Below, piece after piece: positions 33,848 through 44,200 of a stretch of 64,000 nt of DNA. The notes below the pieces were generated by a model that saw only the letters and a list, made by a program, of their open reading frames with translations, ran no database searches and had not been told where the DNA came from. The number at the start of each line of letters is the position of its first letter. Position 1 is the first letter of the stretch. Source of the stretch: Hymenobacter sp. 5317J-9 (lineage in GTDB: Bacteria > Bacteroidota > Bacteroidia > Cytophagales > Hymenobacteraceae); assembly GCF_022921075.1 (NCBI RefSeq), contig NZ_CP095050.1, positions 1,860,001 to 1,924,000 on the forward strand, given 5' to 3'. The position numbers were made by a program, and so were the translations under genes.

Positions 33848-35473
33848 ATGCTAGGACTGATGATGGCCCAGCCACTGCGCGTGGCCACAATTATCGAGCA
33901 CGCCGCCAAGTGGCACGCCGATACCGAAATCGTGTCGCGCCTGCCCGAAGGGGGCATCCACCGCTATACCTACGCCGCGGCCAACGCCCGTAGCAAGCAG
34001 CTGGCCAATGCCCTGCTCAGGCTGGGCATCGAGAACGGCGACCGGGTGGGCACCCTGGCCTGGAACACGCACCGCCATTTCGAGCTCTACTACGGCGTGG
34101 CCGGCATCGGGGCGGTGTGCCACACCATCAATCCGCGGCTGTTTCCGGAGCAGCTCGTCTACATCATCAATCACGCCGAAGACCGGCTGCTGTTCTTCGA
34201 CCTCACCTTTCTGCCCCTGGTGGCGCGGCTGGCGTCCGTGTGTCCGACGGTGGAAAAGTGGGTGCTGATGGCCGGCCCCGAGCACCTGCCGGCCCATTCC
34301 GAGCTGCCCGGCCTGTGCAGCTACGAAGACCTGCTGGCCGCCGAGACGGCCGACTACGAGTGGCCCAGCTTCGACGAAAACACGGCCTGCTCGCTGTGCT
34401 ACACCTCCGGCACCACCGACCAGCCCAAGGGCGTGCTCTATTCACACCGCTCCACGCTGCTGCACGCGCTGGGCATCTCGCTGCCCGATGCGCTGGGCTG
34501 CTCGGCCCTCGACGTGATAATGCCCGTGGTGCCCATGTTCCATGTCAACGCCTGGGGCTTGCCCTACGCGGCCCCGCTCAACGGCGCCAAGCTGGTGCTG
34601 CCCGGCGCCGGCATGGACAGCGCCAGCCTGTTTGAGCTGATGGAAAATGAGAGCGTCACCTTCTCGGCCGGCGTGCCCACCATCTGGCTGGCCCTGCTGC
34701 AGTTCATGCGCGAAGGGCAGCGGCAGTTCAGCACTCTGCGGCGCACGGTGGTGGGCGGCTCGTCGTGCCCGCCGGCCTTGATGAAAGCGTTTGAAAACGA
34801 GCTGCACGTCACCATCACCCACGCCTGGGGCATGACTGAAACCAGCCCCTTGGGCACCGCCAGCCGCCTGCAGGCCCAGCAGCAGACGCTGAGCGACGAA
34901 GAAAAAGACGCCCTGCTGGCCACCCAGGGCCGGGCCGTGTTCGGCGTCGACATGAAGATAGTGGGCGACGACGGCCAGGAGCTGCCGCACGACGGCGTGG
35001 CCTTCGGCGACCTGCTGGTGCGGGGGCCTTGGGTAGTGCGCGACTACTTCCGCAGCCACACGCCCGGCGAGCTCACCGCCGACGGCTGGTTCCGCACCGG
35101 CGACGTGGCCACCATCGACCCCGACGGCTTCATGCACATCACCGACCGCTCGAAAGACGTCATCAAGTCGGGCGGCGAGTGGATTTCCAGCATCGACCTC
35201 GAAAACCTGGCCGTGGCCCACCCCGCCGTGGCCGAAGCTGCCGTCATCGGGGTGCCCAGCGCCAAGTGGAGCGAGCGTCCGCTGCTGGTAGTAGTCCGTC
35301 GGCCCGGCATGGATGTTTCAGCGCAGGAACTGCTTGATTTTTTTAAAGGCAAAGTGGCCAGGTTCTGCGAGCCCGACGCCGTGGAATTTGTGGACCAGCT
35401 GCCGCACACCGCCACCGGCAAAATTCTCAAAACGCAGCTGCGCAAGGACTTCGCTGAGTACTCGGTGGAGTAG
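33848..35473 (+). CDS. Fatty acyl-CoA synthetase (AMP-forming)
   Basis: 541 residues, the normal length of medium/long-chain acyl-CoA ligases of the AlkK/FadD group. The P-loop-like motif [11 protein letters not shown] is at 185-195; other conserved segments are [53 protein letters not shown] (hinge) and the catalytic lysine in [12 protein letters not shown]. It activates a fatty acid to acyl-CoA through an acyl-AMP. Cytoplasmic. Its TAG stop falls in the left GTAG of the RAYT unit, so the present C-terminus (EYSVE) may have been set by that insertion. Confidence 0.9.
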   Translation: MLGLMMAQPLRVATIIEHAAKWHADTEIVSRLPEGGIHRYTYAAANARSKQLANALLRLGIENGDRVGTLAWNTHRHFELYYGVAGIGAVCHTINPRLFPEQLVYIINHAEDRLLFFDLTFLPLVARLASVCPTVEKWVLMAGPEHLPAHSELPGLCSYEDLLAAETADYEWPSFDENTACSLCYTSGTTDQPKGVLYSHRSTLLHALGISLPDALGCSALDVIMPVVPMFHVNAWGLPYAAPLNGAKLVLPGAGMDSASLFELMENESVTFSAGVPTIWLALLQFMREGQRQFSTLRRTVVGGSSCPPALMKAFENELHVTITHAWGMTETSPLGTASRLQAQQQTLSDEEKDALLATQGRAVFGVDMKIVGDDGQELPHDGVAFGDLLVRGPWVVRDYFRSHTPGELTADGWFRTGDVATIDPDGFMHITDRSKDVIKSGGEWISSIDLENLAVAHPAVAEAAVIGVPSAKWSERPLLVVVRRPGMDVSAQELLDFFKGKVARFCEPDAVEFVDQLPHTATGKILKTQLRKDFAEYSVE

Positions 35474-35497
35474 TACCACCAAGCTGTGCTTGGTAGC
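35470..35497 (+). repeat. REP palindrome, left outer
   Basis: GTAG then hairpin ACCAAGC-tgt-GCTTGGT. The GTAG overlaps the acyl-CoA synthetase stop (35471-35473). Confidence 0.85.
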
Positions 35498-35518
35498 GGC
35501 ATCGCCCCGGCCACCGGA

Positions 35519-35544
35519 ACCAAGCGCGGCTTTGTGGTACCTTG
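35519..35544 (-). repeat. REP palindrome, left inner, diverged
   Basis: On the minus strand reads GGTACCACAAAGCCGCGCTT, similar to the outer copy but with several changes; lies just before the RAYT start codon. Confidence 0.6.
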
Positions 35545-35548
35545 CCGC

Positions 35549-36145
35549 ATGGAGCTGACCTATTACCAGCGTTTTCTGCCGCATATACTAGGTGCGGGGG
35601 AGTCCTACTTCATCACGTTTCGCCTAGCAGGCTCGCTGCCCCGCGAGGTGGTGCTGCGGTTGATGGAAGAACGTGAGCTTCTACGCAAAAGCGCGGCAGC
35701 GTCGCCTGCCACTCAGCCGCGTGAGGGCTTTTTCAGCACTTTCGATGGCGTGCTTGACCGGTCCGACCACGGGCCGTGCTACCTGTGCGGCGCAGCCGAG
35801 TCGGCCATCGTAAAAGCTGCCTTGCATTACGCCGACGGGCCCGGCTATGAGCTGCTGGCTTACTGCGTGATGCCCAACCATGTGCATTTGGTAGTGCACC
35901 TGCCGCTGGAAATCGTTACCCCGCTGGCCCGGACGCTACAACGGCTTAAAAGCCACACCGCCCGCCACCTCAACCGGCTGCGAAAGGACAACGGCAGGGT
36001 CTGGCAGCGCGAAAGCTACGACCACCGCATTCGTAATGCGCGGGAGCTGGCGGCCACCATTGCCTACACCCTCAACAATCCGGTGAAGGCCGGCTTGGCC
36101 GCCGACTGGCAGCAGTGGCCCCATAGCTACTGGCGCGAGGAGTAA
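35549..36145 (+). CDS. REP-associated tyrosine transposase (RAYT, Y1/IS200-like)
   Basis: 198 residues, the size of TnpA-REP proteins. The N-terminus has the family segment [13 protein letters not shown]. The HUH-type metal motif is M108-P-N-H111-V-H113, in [15 protein letters not shown]. The catalytic tyrosine is probably Y157 in [12 protein letters not shown], followed by the conserved [11 protein letters not shown] and WPHSYW. RAYTs are single-copy domesticated transposases that cut REP hairpins at GTAG. ATG 35549 follows the REP pair with five bases. All motifs are intact, so it may be active. Confidence 0.92.
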   Translation: MELTYYQRFLPHILGAGESYFITFRLAGSLPREVVLRLMEERELLRKSAAASPATQPREGFFSTFDGVLDRSDHGPCYLCGAAESAIVKAALHYADGPGYELLAYCVMPNHVHLVVHLPLEIVTPLARTLQRLKSHTARHLNRLRKDNGRVWQRESYDHRIRNARELAATIAYTLNNPVKAGLAADWQQWPHSYWREE

Positions 36146-36146
36146 G

Positions 36147-36170
36147 GGTACCACCAAGCTGTGCATGGTG
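36147..36170 (+). repeat. REP palindrome, right inner, diverged
   Basis: GGTACCACCAAGCTGTGCAT, one base after the RAYT stop; the hairpin has a mismatch relative to the outer copies. Confidence 0.6.
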
Positions 36171-36192
36171 TCGTTAGGGAGGTTTGCTCGCG

Positions 36193-36219
36193 GTACCAAG
36201 CACAGCTTGGTGGTACTAC
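36193..36219 (-). repeat. REP palindrome, right outer
   Basis: On the minus strand GTAGTACCACCAAGC and the same hairpin as 35470. Its GTAG (36216-36219) contains the proC stop codon. Confidence 0.85.
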
Positions 36220-37016
36220 TTCCCCAATTCCTCGGCCCGGTCTCGCGCCGCTTTGGCCCCGGCCACCAGCCCTTCGCGCACCTGGCCCGCGCCAAAGGCT
36301 TTAAGCGCGGCTTCCGTGGTGCCGCCCTTGGAAGCCACTCTGGCAATCCACTCCTCGCAGCTCAGGCCCGATTGCGAGTATAGCTCCACCGCGCCGCGGA
36401 AGGTCTGGCTCACCAGCAACTCGGCTTCGGCGGGGGCGAAGCCCATCTGGGCGGCCGCGTCCATGAGGGCGCTCATGCAGTAGTACACGTAGGCCGGGCC
36501 GCTGCCCGAAATGGCCGTGCTGGCGTCGATGGCGGCTTCGGTTTCCACGTAGACCGTCTTGCCGGTGGTGCTGAGCAGGTTCTGCACCTGCACCAGTTCG
36601 GCGCGGGTCACCTCGTCGGTGCTGGTGAAAGCCGTCATGCCCATGCCGATTTGGGCCGGGAGGTTGGGCATGGCCCGAATGATTTTAGGCGTGCCCAGAG
36701 CCTCGCGCAGGGTGGCAATGCGCACGCCCGCCATGATGCTGAGCACCACTTGCTGCGGCTGCACCAGCCCGCGCAGCACCTCAAACAGGGCCGGCGAATC
36801 CTGTGGCTTCACGGCCAAAATGAGCAGGTCGGCGCCCGGTACGCACTCGGCCGGTGTTCCCCATACCGTTCCCAACTCGTGGGCCGCCAGCGCCGCCACC
36901 CGCTCGGGCGAGCGGGCCAGCAGCCGCAAGTCGAGCCGCGAGGTGATGTGGGCACGCACGAAACTGCGGGCGTACGTCAGGCCCATGTTGCCGCCGCCGA
37001 TGATGAGAATTTTCAT
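36216..37016 (-). CDS. proC: Pyrroline-5-carboxylate reductase
   Basis: 266 residues, normal length. The NAD(P)-binding motif GGGNMG is at residues 7-12 (MKILIIGGGNMGLTYA). Later family segments are ILAVKPQD, VLSIMAGV, IRAMPNLPAQIGMGMTA, and the P5CR signature near SGSGPAYVYYCMSALMDAAAQMG. It reduces pyrroline-5-carboxylate to proline in the cytoplasm. The only anabolic enzyme in this stretch; it may be joined to the operon by chance. The TAG stop is formed by the RAYT unit's GTAG. Confidence 0.93.
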   Translation of the reverse strand: MKILIIGGGNMGLTYARSFVRAHITSRLDLRLLARSPERVAALAAHELGTVWGTPAECVPGADLLILAVKPQDSPALFEVLRGLVQPQQVVLSIMAGVRIATLREALGTPKIIRAMPNLPAQIGMGMTAFTSTDEVTRAELVQVQNLLSTTGKTVYVETEAAIDASTAISGSGPAYVYYCMSALMDAAAQMGFAPAEAELLVSQTFRGAVELYSQSGLSCEEWIARVASKGGTTEAALKAFGAGQVREGLVAGAKAARDRAEELGK

Positions 37017-37041
37017 GAGATGTATTGCATAGACTACTACA

Positions 37042-37138
37042 AGAACGTCATGCAGAGCGCAGCGAAGCATCTCGCTTGGGACAAGTACTCATTTACTCAA
37101 GCAGGCGAGATGCTTCGCTGCGCTCTGCATGACGTTCT
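37042..37138. repeat. Intercistronic palindromic element, copy 2 (subfamily A)
   Basis: Perfect 34-base arms (37042-37075, 37105-37138) beginning AGAACGTCATGCAGAGCG, between the NagX-like gene and proC, both minus strand. Confidence 0.9.
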
Positions 37139-37156
37139 GTTTCATCCCGCCCAAAC

Positions 37157-38338
37157 TCACACCTTCAGCACCACGCCCTTCTTGTACATCCAGCTCAGAA
37201 TGAAATACCAGATGATAATCAGCGTAATGGCCCCGGCGGCCGAAGCCATGCGCGGGTCGTTGAAGTGCGGGGCAATACCCCACTCGTAAAGCCATTCCTT
37301 CACGCCGCCGGTTTTGCCGTTCGGCAGCGGCAGCGTGAACAGCCCGAACGTGCGCGAAAGCAGCGCCGACAGGCAGAATACCAGGATGGCGTTGACGCCG
37401 TAGACCACGGCCGGGCGCGTCCAGGCGCGGTGGCCCTGCACGTCGCAAATCCAGTAGAGGGCCGCCAGGCTGGCCATGGCCAGGCCGCCGGTGTAGAGCA
37501 CGTAGGAGCTGCTCCACAGGGCTTTGTTGATGGGGAACCACGGCGCCCAAATCAACCCCAGCAGGATGATGGCGCCGCTGGCCACGAATATCCAGGCCAC
37601 TTTGGTGGCGGGCTCCTGGTCTTTGCGGCGCAGCCACTGGGCCGTGAGCGCGCCCAGCAGGCCGGTGGCCAGGGCGGGCAGCGTGCCCAGCAGGCCCTCG
37701 GGGTCCCAGGTTTTGCTTTGTTTCCAGAGGTGGGGCTCGGTGAACACCAGCCGGTCGAGCCAGGCGCCGAGGTTGGTGCTGGGCTCCAGGTTGGCCGGGC
37801 CGAAGCCGGGCACGGGCACCAGCTGCATCAGCACCGCGTAGCCGATGAGAAAGCCAACGACGAGCCAGGCCTGCGTGCGCCAGCTGGTTTTCAGAAAAAT
37901 GAAGCTGCAGCCCAAAAACACCAGCGCAATGCGCTGCAGCACCCCCATAATGCGCACTACCGGGAAATTGAATTTGGGATACAGCGACAGCAGCAGGCCC
38001 AGGCCAAACAACACCGCCGCGCGGCGCAACACCCGCCACAGCACCGAGCCTTGCGGCCCGCCCTGGCGCTTCACCCCGTCGAGGGCGTACACCAGGCTCA
38101 CGCCCACGATGAACAGGAAAAACGGGAAAATGAGGTCCGTCGGCGTACAGCCGTTCCACTCGGCGTGCTCCAGCGGCGGGTAGATGTGGCCCCAGTCGCC
38201 GGGGTTGTTTACCAAAATCATGGCCATCACGGTCAGGCCGCGGAAGACGTCGAGGCTGATGAGGCGACCCGGCTGCGAGGCTTCGGCCAGGGGCAGCGTG
38301 CCGGTGGTGTCGAGGGCGGCTTGGGTGGTGGAGTTCAT
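37157..38338 (-). CDS. NagX-like membrane acyltransferase-family protein (DUF5009/HGSNAT-type)
   Basis: 393 residues with about ten membrane helices. The N-terminal signature RLISLDVFRGLTVMAMILVNNPGDW, followed by EWNGCTPTDLIFPFFLFIVGVSLVYAL, is that of the heparan-alpha-glucosaminide N-acetyltransferase/DUF5009 family. Bacterial members next to GlcNAc genes are called NagX and are thought to work at the inner membrane in amino-sugar acetylation or uptake; the exact reaction is not settled. Its neighbours AnmK, SusCD and NagB support an amino-sugar role. Confidence 0.87.
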   Translation of the reverse strand: MNSTTQAALDTTGTLPLAEASQPGRLISLDVFRGLTVMAMILVNNPGDWGHIYPPLEHAEWNGCTPTDLIFPFFLFIVGVSLVYALDGVKRQGGPQGSVLWRVLRRAAVLFGLGLLLSLYPKFNFPVVRIMGVLQRIALVFLGCSFIFLKTSWRTQAWLVVGFLIGYAVLMQLVPVPGFGPANLEPSTNLGAWLDRLVFTEPHLWKQSKTWDPEGLLGTLPALATGLLGALTAQWLRRKDQEPATKVAWIFVASGAIILLGLIWAPWFPINKALWSSSYVLYTGGLAMASLAALYWICDVQGHRAWTRPAVVYGVNAILVFCLSALLSRTFGLFTLPLPNGKTGGVKEWLYEWGIAPHFNDPRMASAAGAITLIIIWYFILSWMYKKGVVLKV

Positions 38339-38380
38339 GGGTGGAAGGTCAGAAATAGACTCTTTGAGAAACTAAAAGAA

Positions 38381-38469
38381 CGTCATGCTGAGCTTGTCGA
38401 AGCATCTCTACCGCGAAGAGTAACTAATTACTTGCGCGGTAGAGATGCTTCGACAAGCTCAGCATGACG
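38381..38469. repeat. Intercistronic palindromic element, copy 3 (subfamily B)
   Basis: Perfect 35-base arms (38381-38415, 38435-38469) beginning CGTCATGCTGAGCTTGTCG and ending CTCTACCGCG; 19-base centre. Between anmK and the NagX-like gene. Confidence 0.9.
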
Positions 38470-38510
38470 GGCTGTGTTTGTGCTGGCCCTGATGTTCTGT
38501 ACCGGTACCA

Positions 38511-39722
38511 TCACCCCGGAAACGAAACCTTGCCCATACCTACCGCGGGCACCCGCTGCCGGCCCGCGCCAATGGCCACGGGCTGGCCGGCCACGGCCTC
38601 ATTGGCCAGCACGGCAAACAAAATAGCTTCCTTGGCGTCGCCCGACACGCCTAGCACGTCGGTGCTGGCGAAGCGGGCGGCGGGCAAATAACGCCGCAAT
38701 GCTGCCAGCAGGGCGGGGTTGTGGGCCCCGCCACCACTGGCATACACTGCTGTCGGCGCGGGCCGCTCGGCAAAGGCGGCTTGCACGGCCCGCGCCACGC
38801 CCACAGCGCTGAGCTCGGCCAGCGTGGCCAGGGTGTCTTCCAAACCCAGCGTTTCGGTGGCGCTGCGGCGTTGGGCTTCAGACAGGTAAGTGGTGCTGAA
38901 TAGCTCGGGGCCGGTGGTTTTAGGCAGCGGGGCGCTGAAAAACGGGTGGTCGAGCAGAGCCGTGAGCAGGCTTTCGTGCACGCGGCCGGCCAGGGCCAGG
39001 CGGCCGTCTTCGTCGTAAGCCATTTCGGGGCGGTGGGCGCGCACGGTGGCGTCGAGCAAGGTGTTGCCCGGGCCGGTGTCGGTGCTGAAGGCGGTGGTGG
39101 CGTCGCCGCCGACGCGGGGCAGGTAGGTAAAATTGGCAATGCCGCCGAGGTTGAGCAGCAGCCGTTCCTCGTCGGCACTGCTCAATAGCAGAAAGTCGCC
39201 ATAGGCCGCCAGTGGGGCGCCCTCGCCGCCGGCCGCTACGTGCTTCTGCCGAAAGTCGCTGAGGGTGATGATGCCAGTGCCCACGGCCACGTGGTCGCCG
39301 TCGCTGAGCTGCAGGGTTGCGTTCAGGTCGAAATCGGGGTGCTGATGCTGGTGGCGCGGGGCGTGGTAGATGGTCTGGCCGTGGCTGGCGATGAGGTCGA
39401 TTTCGGTGGCGGCAATCTGCCATTCGCGCAGGCAGTCCAGAATGGCAGCGGCATGCAGCTGGCCCAGCCAGGGGTTCAGCAGCGTGAGAAACTCCAGGCT
39501 CACCTGCTCGCGGGCAAACACTTTGCGGATGCGGACCTTGGTGTCATCGGAATAGGGTACCGTCTGAAAACGCTCCAATTCCAGCTGGGTGCCGGGGCCG
39601 TGGCCCGTCAGGCGGCACAGCGCCACGTCCAGCCCATCGAGCGAGGTGCCCGACATCAGGCCGATGATGCGGCGGCTGGGTTGCGCGGCGAGTTGGCAAA
39701 GGCGGGCGAGGTGGGAGTTCAT
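38511..39722 (-). CDS. anmK: Anhydro-N-acetylmuramic acid kinase
   Basis: 403 residues. The ATP-binding start IIGLMSGTSLDGLDVAL (about 19-35) is diagnostic. Other conserved segments are IASHGQTIYHAPR, LQLSDGDHVA, LLNLGGIANFTYLP and DTGPGNTLLDA. AnmK converts 1,6-anhydro-MurNAc with ATP and water to MurNAc-6-phosphate in the cytoplasm during murein recycling. The MurQ etherase that acts next is not in the window. It follows the SusC/SusD pair on the same strand, separated by palindromic copy 4. Confidence 0.94.
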   Translation of the reverse strand: MNSHLARLCQLAAQPSRRIIGLMSGTSLDGLDVALCRLTGHGPGTQLELERFQTVPYSDDTKVRIRKVFAREQVSLEFLTLLNPWLGQLHAAAILDCLREWQIAATEIDLIASHGQTIYHAPRHQHQHPDFDLNATLQLSDGDHVAVGTGIITLSDFRQKHVAAGGEGAPLAAYGDFLLLSSADEERLLLNLGGIANFTYLPRVGGDATTAFSTDTGPGNTLLDATVRAHRPEMAYDEDGRLALAGRVHESLLTALLDHPFFSAPLPKTTGPELFSTTYLSEAQRRSATETLGLEDTLATLAELSAVGVARAVQAAFAERPAPTAVYASGGGAHNPALLAALRRYLPAARFASTDVLGVSGDAKEAILFAVLANEAVAGQPVAIGAGRQRVPAVGMGKVSFPG

Positions 39723-39767
39723 TTTCTCGAGAAAGCGCGAGGCGCTGCGGAAGGTAGGAAAAGCAAA

Positions 39768-39874
39768 AGAACGTCATGCTGAGCGCAGCCGAAGCATCTC
39801 GCATGCGGCAGTAATCCTAACGATTGGTTTACGACCACACGCGAGATGCTTCGCTGCGCTCTGCATGACGTTCT
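39768..39874. repeat. Intercistronic palindromic element, copy 4 (subfamily A)
   Basis: Arms 39768-39802 and 39841-39874, begin AGAACGTCATGCTGAGCG; one mismatch and one indel. Its centre resembles those of copies 1 and 7. Between susD and anmK. Confidence 0.88.
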
Positions 39875-39896
39875 AGCAGACGCCCCTCCGCCGCCC

Positions 39897-41222
39897 CTAA
39901 ATCAGCGGGTCAGTCGGGGTCTGCGAGTTGTTTTCGCGCTCCACGCGGGGGTAGGGGTAGAAGTTGCGGTTGCGCTCGGCGCCGGCCGCGCCCGGGCCGG
40001 GGCGCCCAAACCGCCGGCTGTCTTCGAGCCGGAAGCCTTGGAAGGCCAGTTCGATGCTGCGGTTGCGCAGAATGTCCGTCAGCACGTCGGCCTGGGTGGC
40101 GGGGCCGGAGTAGGCCGGCAGGCCCGCCCCCGGCAGCGTGAGCAGCAGGCCCGTGCTGGTGCTGGTGGCCGCCGCCGTGCTGGTGCGCACCCGGTTCAGC
40201 TCGGTGATGGCGTTGGGTACGTCGCTCTTGCGGGCGTAAGCTTCGGCCCGAATCAGAATCATTTCATTGGGCAGGTACACCGGAATGGGGGCGCTGTTGG
40301 CGGTGAAGAAGCCCGTGCCCAGGTTCTGGGTGGGCAGCGGGGCCGGGCTGATGCGCAGCAGCGCGGGCAGGCGCCGGTCGCCCGACTCGGGGGCCAGCGC
40401 GCCGGTCAGGCCCAGGCTGGTGTTGAAGGGCTCGAACACGTTGCGGTTGCCGAAGGCCACTTCAAACAGCGGGTTGCGGGTGTTGTCGTCGAAGTTGAAC
40501 ACCGACCGTTTGGTAAGGTCCACGCGGCCGGCGGCGGCCAAGGCCTTGTCGTAGTCGCCGGCCTGCAGGCTGTAGCGCGCAATCAGGGCCTGAATGGTGT
40601 TGGGCAGGTCGATGCCGGGCACAATCTTGGCGTTGAAGTCGGCCGACACCGGCGCAGCGGCCAGCTGCGTGGCCGCCGTTTCGAGCTGCGCCACGGCATT
40701 TTGCAGCAGCTGCACGCGGGGCACAAAAGCTGCATTTTCCTGCACCGTGAGCGGCGCGCTCTCGAAAAACTGCGCCAGCGTGCCCAGCGCCAGCGCCCGG
40801 AAAATGCTGGCGTAGGCCACAATGCCGCTGCGGGTGCCTGCTTCGGTGGCGTTGCCGGCGTTGGCCAGCACCAGGTCGGCGTTGGCTTTCACCAGGTTGG
40901 CTTGCGTCCAGAGGTTGCGAATGACGATGTTGCTGTTCGTGACGTTGCCAGCGCCTAAGCTCACGTTGTATTCTTCAATGTTGCCCACGTTCAGAATGGT
41001 GAGTTCCTTGGTGCTGAGGCCGCCGGCCGCCACCGCGTTATACAGCACACTGAGCGCGCCGCCGGTGGTATAGCGGGCCTGCAGGCCGTTGCAGAGCGTG
41101 ATGAGGCCGTCGGACGACGTCACGACCTGCTGTTCGCTGGCCGCGCTGGGGTTCAGGTATTCTTTGTTGCAGCTGCCGAGCGACAACGCCAGCAGGGCCG
41201 CGAGGATGGTATATTTTTTCAT
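39897..41222 (-). CDS. SusD/RagB-family outer-membrane glycan-binding lipoprotein
   Basis: 441 residues with a lipoprotein signal (LALSLGSC, Cys near 18). The N-terminal YLNPSAASEQQVV start, the TPR-like helices and the C-terminal family segment (ILRNRSIELAFQGFRLEDSRRFGR, then NFYPYPRVERE) identify SusD. It binds glycan at the cell surface and delivers it to the SusC channel encoded 13 bp upstream. At 441 residues it is shorter than the second SusD (518). Ligand is not readable from sequence, but adjacent anmK and nagB suggest amino sugars or murein fragments. Confidence 0.92.
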   Translation of the reverse strand: MKKYTILAALLALSLGSCNKEYLNPSAASEQQVVTSSDGLITLCNGLQARYTTGGALSVLYNAVAAGGLSTKELTILNVGNIEEYNVSLGAGNVTNSNIVIRNLWTQANLVKANADLVLANAGNATEAGTRSGIVAYASIFRALALGTLAQFFESAPLTVQENAAFVPRVQLLQNAVAQLETAATQLAAAPVSADFNAKIVPGIDLPNTIQALIARYSLQAGDYDKALAAAGRVDLTKRSVFNFDDNTRNPLFEVAFGNRNVFEPFNTSLGLTGALAPESGDRRLPALLRISPAPLPTQNLGTGFFTANSAPIPVYLPNEMILIRAEAYARKSDVPNAITELNRVRTSTAAATSTSTGLLLTLPGAGLPAYSGPATQADVLTDILRNRSIELAFQGFRLEDSRRFGRPGPGAAGAERNRNFYPYPRVERENNSQTPTDPLI

Positions 41223-41235
41223 GGCGATGACGGAG

Positions 41236-44200
41236 CTAGAACGTGGCCGAAAGCTTAATCTGGTAAGTGCGCGGGATGGGCACGTTGCCGAAGTCGATGG
41301 CGCGCAACAGGTCGTTCGACCCGCCCGCGCTGGTTTCGGGGTCGAAGCCGTTGTAGTTGTCCCATGAATACAGGTTGCGGCCCACCAGCGAAAGGTTCAG
41401 GCTGCTGATGAGGCGCGTGAAGGTGGGCAGCGCGTAGCTCAGCGCCGCCTCGCGCAGCTTCACGTACGAGCCGTCATCGACGCGGAATTCCTGAGTGTTG
41501 TAGATGGCGAAGATGTAGCCGCGTGGCAGCTCGCCCCGCAACTCCTTCTCGGCCAAATCGCCCAGGCCCACGCCCTGGCGGGTGCGCTTGTCGGCGTTGA
41601 ACACGCTGTTGCCTTGCACCGCATCAAACAGCACGTGCAGCGACAGCTTCTTGTAGCTGAAGTTGCTGCTCAGCGAGCCCGTCCATTTCGGGTTGGGGTC
41701 GCCGATGATGACGTTGGCAATGGCCGTGCCGGGCCCGTAGCTCGGCTGGCCGTCGGCCGTGCGCGAGGGCACAAAGCCTACCGCGCCCACGGCCTGTCCG
41801 GTGGTGCGCTCGTCCTGCGGGAAGCCCTGCGGCGTGAGCAGCAGGTTGCCGTTGGCGTCGCGGGCGTAGCCCGAACCGTAGAACACGCCCGCCGGCTGCC
41901 CGGCCAGTAGGTACACCGGCGCACCGGCCGCGTTGTCGATGGAAATGGCCTGGGTGTTGCCGTTCGAGCCGGGCAGGTCCAGCACCTTGTTGCGGTTGCG
42001 GTTATAGAGCGCCGTCACGTCCCAGGTGAAGTTTTCGGTTTTCACCGGCACCACCGTCAACTGCAGTTCCACGCCGCGGTTTTCCATGCGGCCCACGTTG
42101 TTGAAGATGGTGGCCCCGCCCGACGACGGCGCCAGGTTGCGCGAGAGCAGCAGGTCGGTGATTTCCTGATAATAGTACGTGGCGCCCAGGCTGATGCGGT
42201 CCTTGAGGAAGCCGAAGTCGGCGCCCACCTCCACCTCGGAGTTGCGCTCGGGTTTCACGTCGGGGTTAGCCAGCTGCGTGCTGGGCGTGAGGGTATTGCG
42301 GCCCAGGAAGCCCACCGGATTGAAGGCGTAGAAGCGGCCGTAGGTGGGCAGAATAACCAGGTTGCCCGACTCGCCGTAGCTGGCCCGCAGCTTCAGCGTG
42401 TTGAATACCTGGCCGTAGGTGGAATTCTGCCAGAAGCTCATGTCCGACACCACCAGCGAGCCGCTGATTTTCGGGTACACCTGGTTGGTTTGCGAGGGCG
42501 AGAACTTGCTGGCCCGGTCGCGGCGCACGGCCGCCGTGATGAAAGCCAGGTTGCGGTAGCCCAACGTGGCCTGCCCATAGTAGCCGCTCAGCGAATACCG
42601 GTCGAGGTTGTACTGCGAGGTCACGGTGGTGTTCGAGGCCCCGCTCACCGTGGTGATGAACGGTGCCAGGTTCTGGCCCTGCGTGGCCGTCAGGTCCTGC
42701 TGGCTAAACTGGTAGTTATAGCCGGCGCGCAAACTCAGTTTCAGCGTTTCGCTGAAGTCGTACTCGTAGCCCGCGTTGATGTCGGAGTTGAGCTGCACGG
42801 CCACATTGTTGGCGTTGGACGCGTAGCCGAAGGGGTAGCGGGCGGCGGGCAGGCCGGCCGTGGCCTGGTAGGGGTAGGGCCGGATGTAGCCCTGACCCGC
42901 CTGCGAAAAGGCATCCACCCCAAACACGTAATCGAGCGAAAAGCCTTTGAATGGCGTCAGGTTAACCTGCACGTCGCTGATGGTGCGGTTCACGCCCTGC
43001 GTAAACTTCATGTCCTCGATGGTCGAGAGCGGGTTCACGCGGGTGGGCTCCACGGCCAGCAGGTTGCCGTTGGCGTCGCGTTGCGTGATGTCGTAGATGT
43101 TGTTGGTGATGTTGACCGAGTTAATCGGGCTGTAGAACACGTTGCCGTTGGCTTTCTCGTTCGAGAAGCTGTTGATGTAGCTCAAGCCAGCCGAAATTTT
43201 GGCCCAGTTGGTGAGGCGCTGCTCCACCCGCGCCCGCAGGTTGTAGCGCGTGAAGTCGGTGCCCTTGATGATGCCCTGGTTTTTGAGGTAGCCTAGCGAC
43301 ACGTAGTACTGCGTGCGCTCCGAGCCGCCCGAAAACGACACGCCGTCGTCGGTGCCGTAGCCGGTCCGGAAAATCTGGTCGAAGTAGTTGTAGCGCGGCA
43401 CGTCCACCAGGTTGCTGGCCAGCGGCGTGGCCACGTTGGCCCGCGTGATGCTGGTGGTGGTGGTGCCGGGGTTGGCCGCAATGTTGGCTGGCGTGATGCC
43501 CCCGATGGTGTAGAGCCGCAGCCCCGCGTAGCCAAACTGCTTGCCGTAGGTGTTCACCGACACCGATTTGCGCAGCTCGTTGACGGTGAAGCTGGTGAAG
43601 GCCGATACCTTCACCCCGCCGGCCGCCCCGCGCTTGGTGGTGATGATGACTACTCCGTTGGCGGCCCGCGAGCCGTAGATGGCCGCCGCCGCCGAGCCGT
43701 TCACCACGTTGATGCTGGCAATGTCGTTGGGGTTGAGGTCGGCCAGGCGGTTCTGGCCCGCATTGGCCACCCCGATGTCGTTGGCCAGCGCCAGCTGCGA
43801 CACGTTGGTGCTGGCGTTGCTGATAATCACGCCGTCAATCACATACAGCGGGTCCGACGACCCCGCCAGCGTGTGAATGCCCCGCAGGCGCACCGACATC
43901 GAACCCGCCGGGTCGCCCGAGTTTTGGGTAATCTGGGCGCCGGGCACCTTGCCCTGCAGCGAGTTCAGCACCGCGCCCGAGCCGCTCTGTGTCAGCTCCG
44001 AGCCTTTGATGGTGCTGATGGCGTTGCCCAACTCGCGGCGGTTCACGGTCACCGTCGAGCCGACTACTACGACTTCGTCCAGCTTCTGCTGGGCTTCGGC
44101 CAGGGCCACGTCGGTGGTCACGGTTTCGTCGGTGCCCAGCCGCAGCGGGCGCGTTTCCGACTTGTAGCCAATCAGCGAAATGGTGAGGGTGTAGTTGCCG

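Larger units (their letters stand above)
35470..36219 (+). mobile_element. RAYT transposase unit bounded by perfect 26 bp inverted repeats
   Basis: The ends are 35470-35495 and, inverted, 36194-36219: both start GTAGTACCACCAAGC and contain the hairpin ACCAAGC-tgt-GCTTGGT. A second, diverged inward-facing copy lies on each side of the gene (35519-35544 and 36147-36170), so each flank is an inverted pair of REPs. The stop codons of both neighbouring genes are the TAG of the outer GTAGs. REP palindromes with GTAG beside their transposase gene are established for RAYT systems. Confidence 0.85.
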
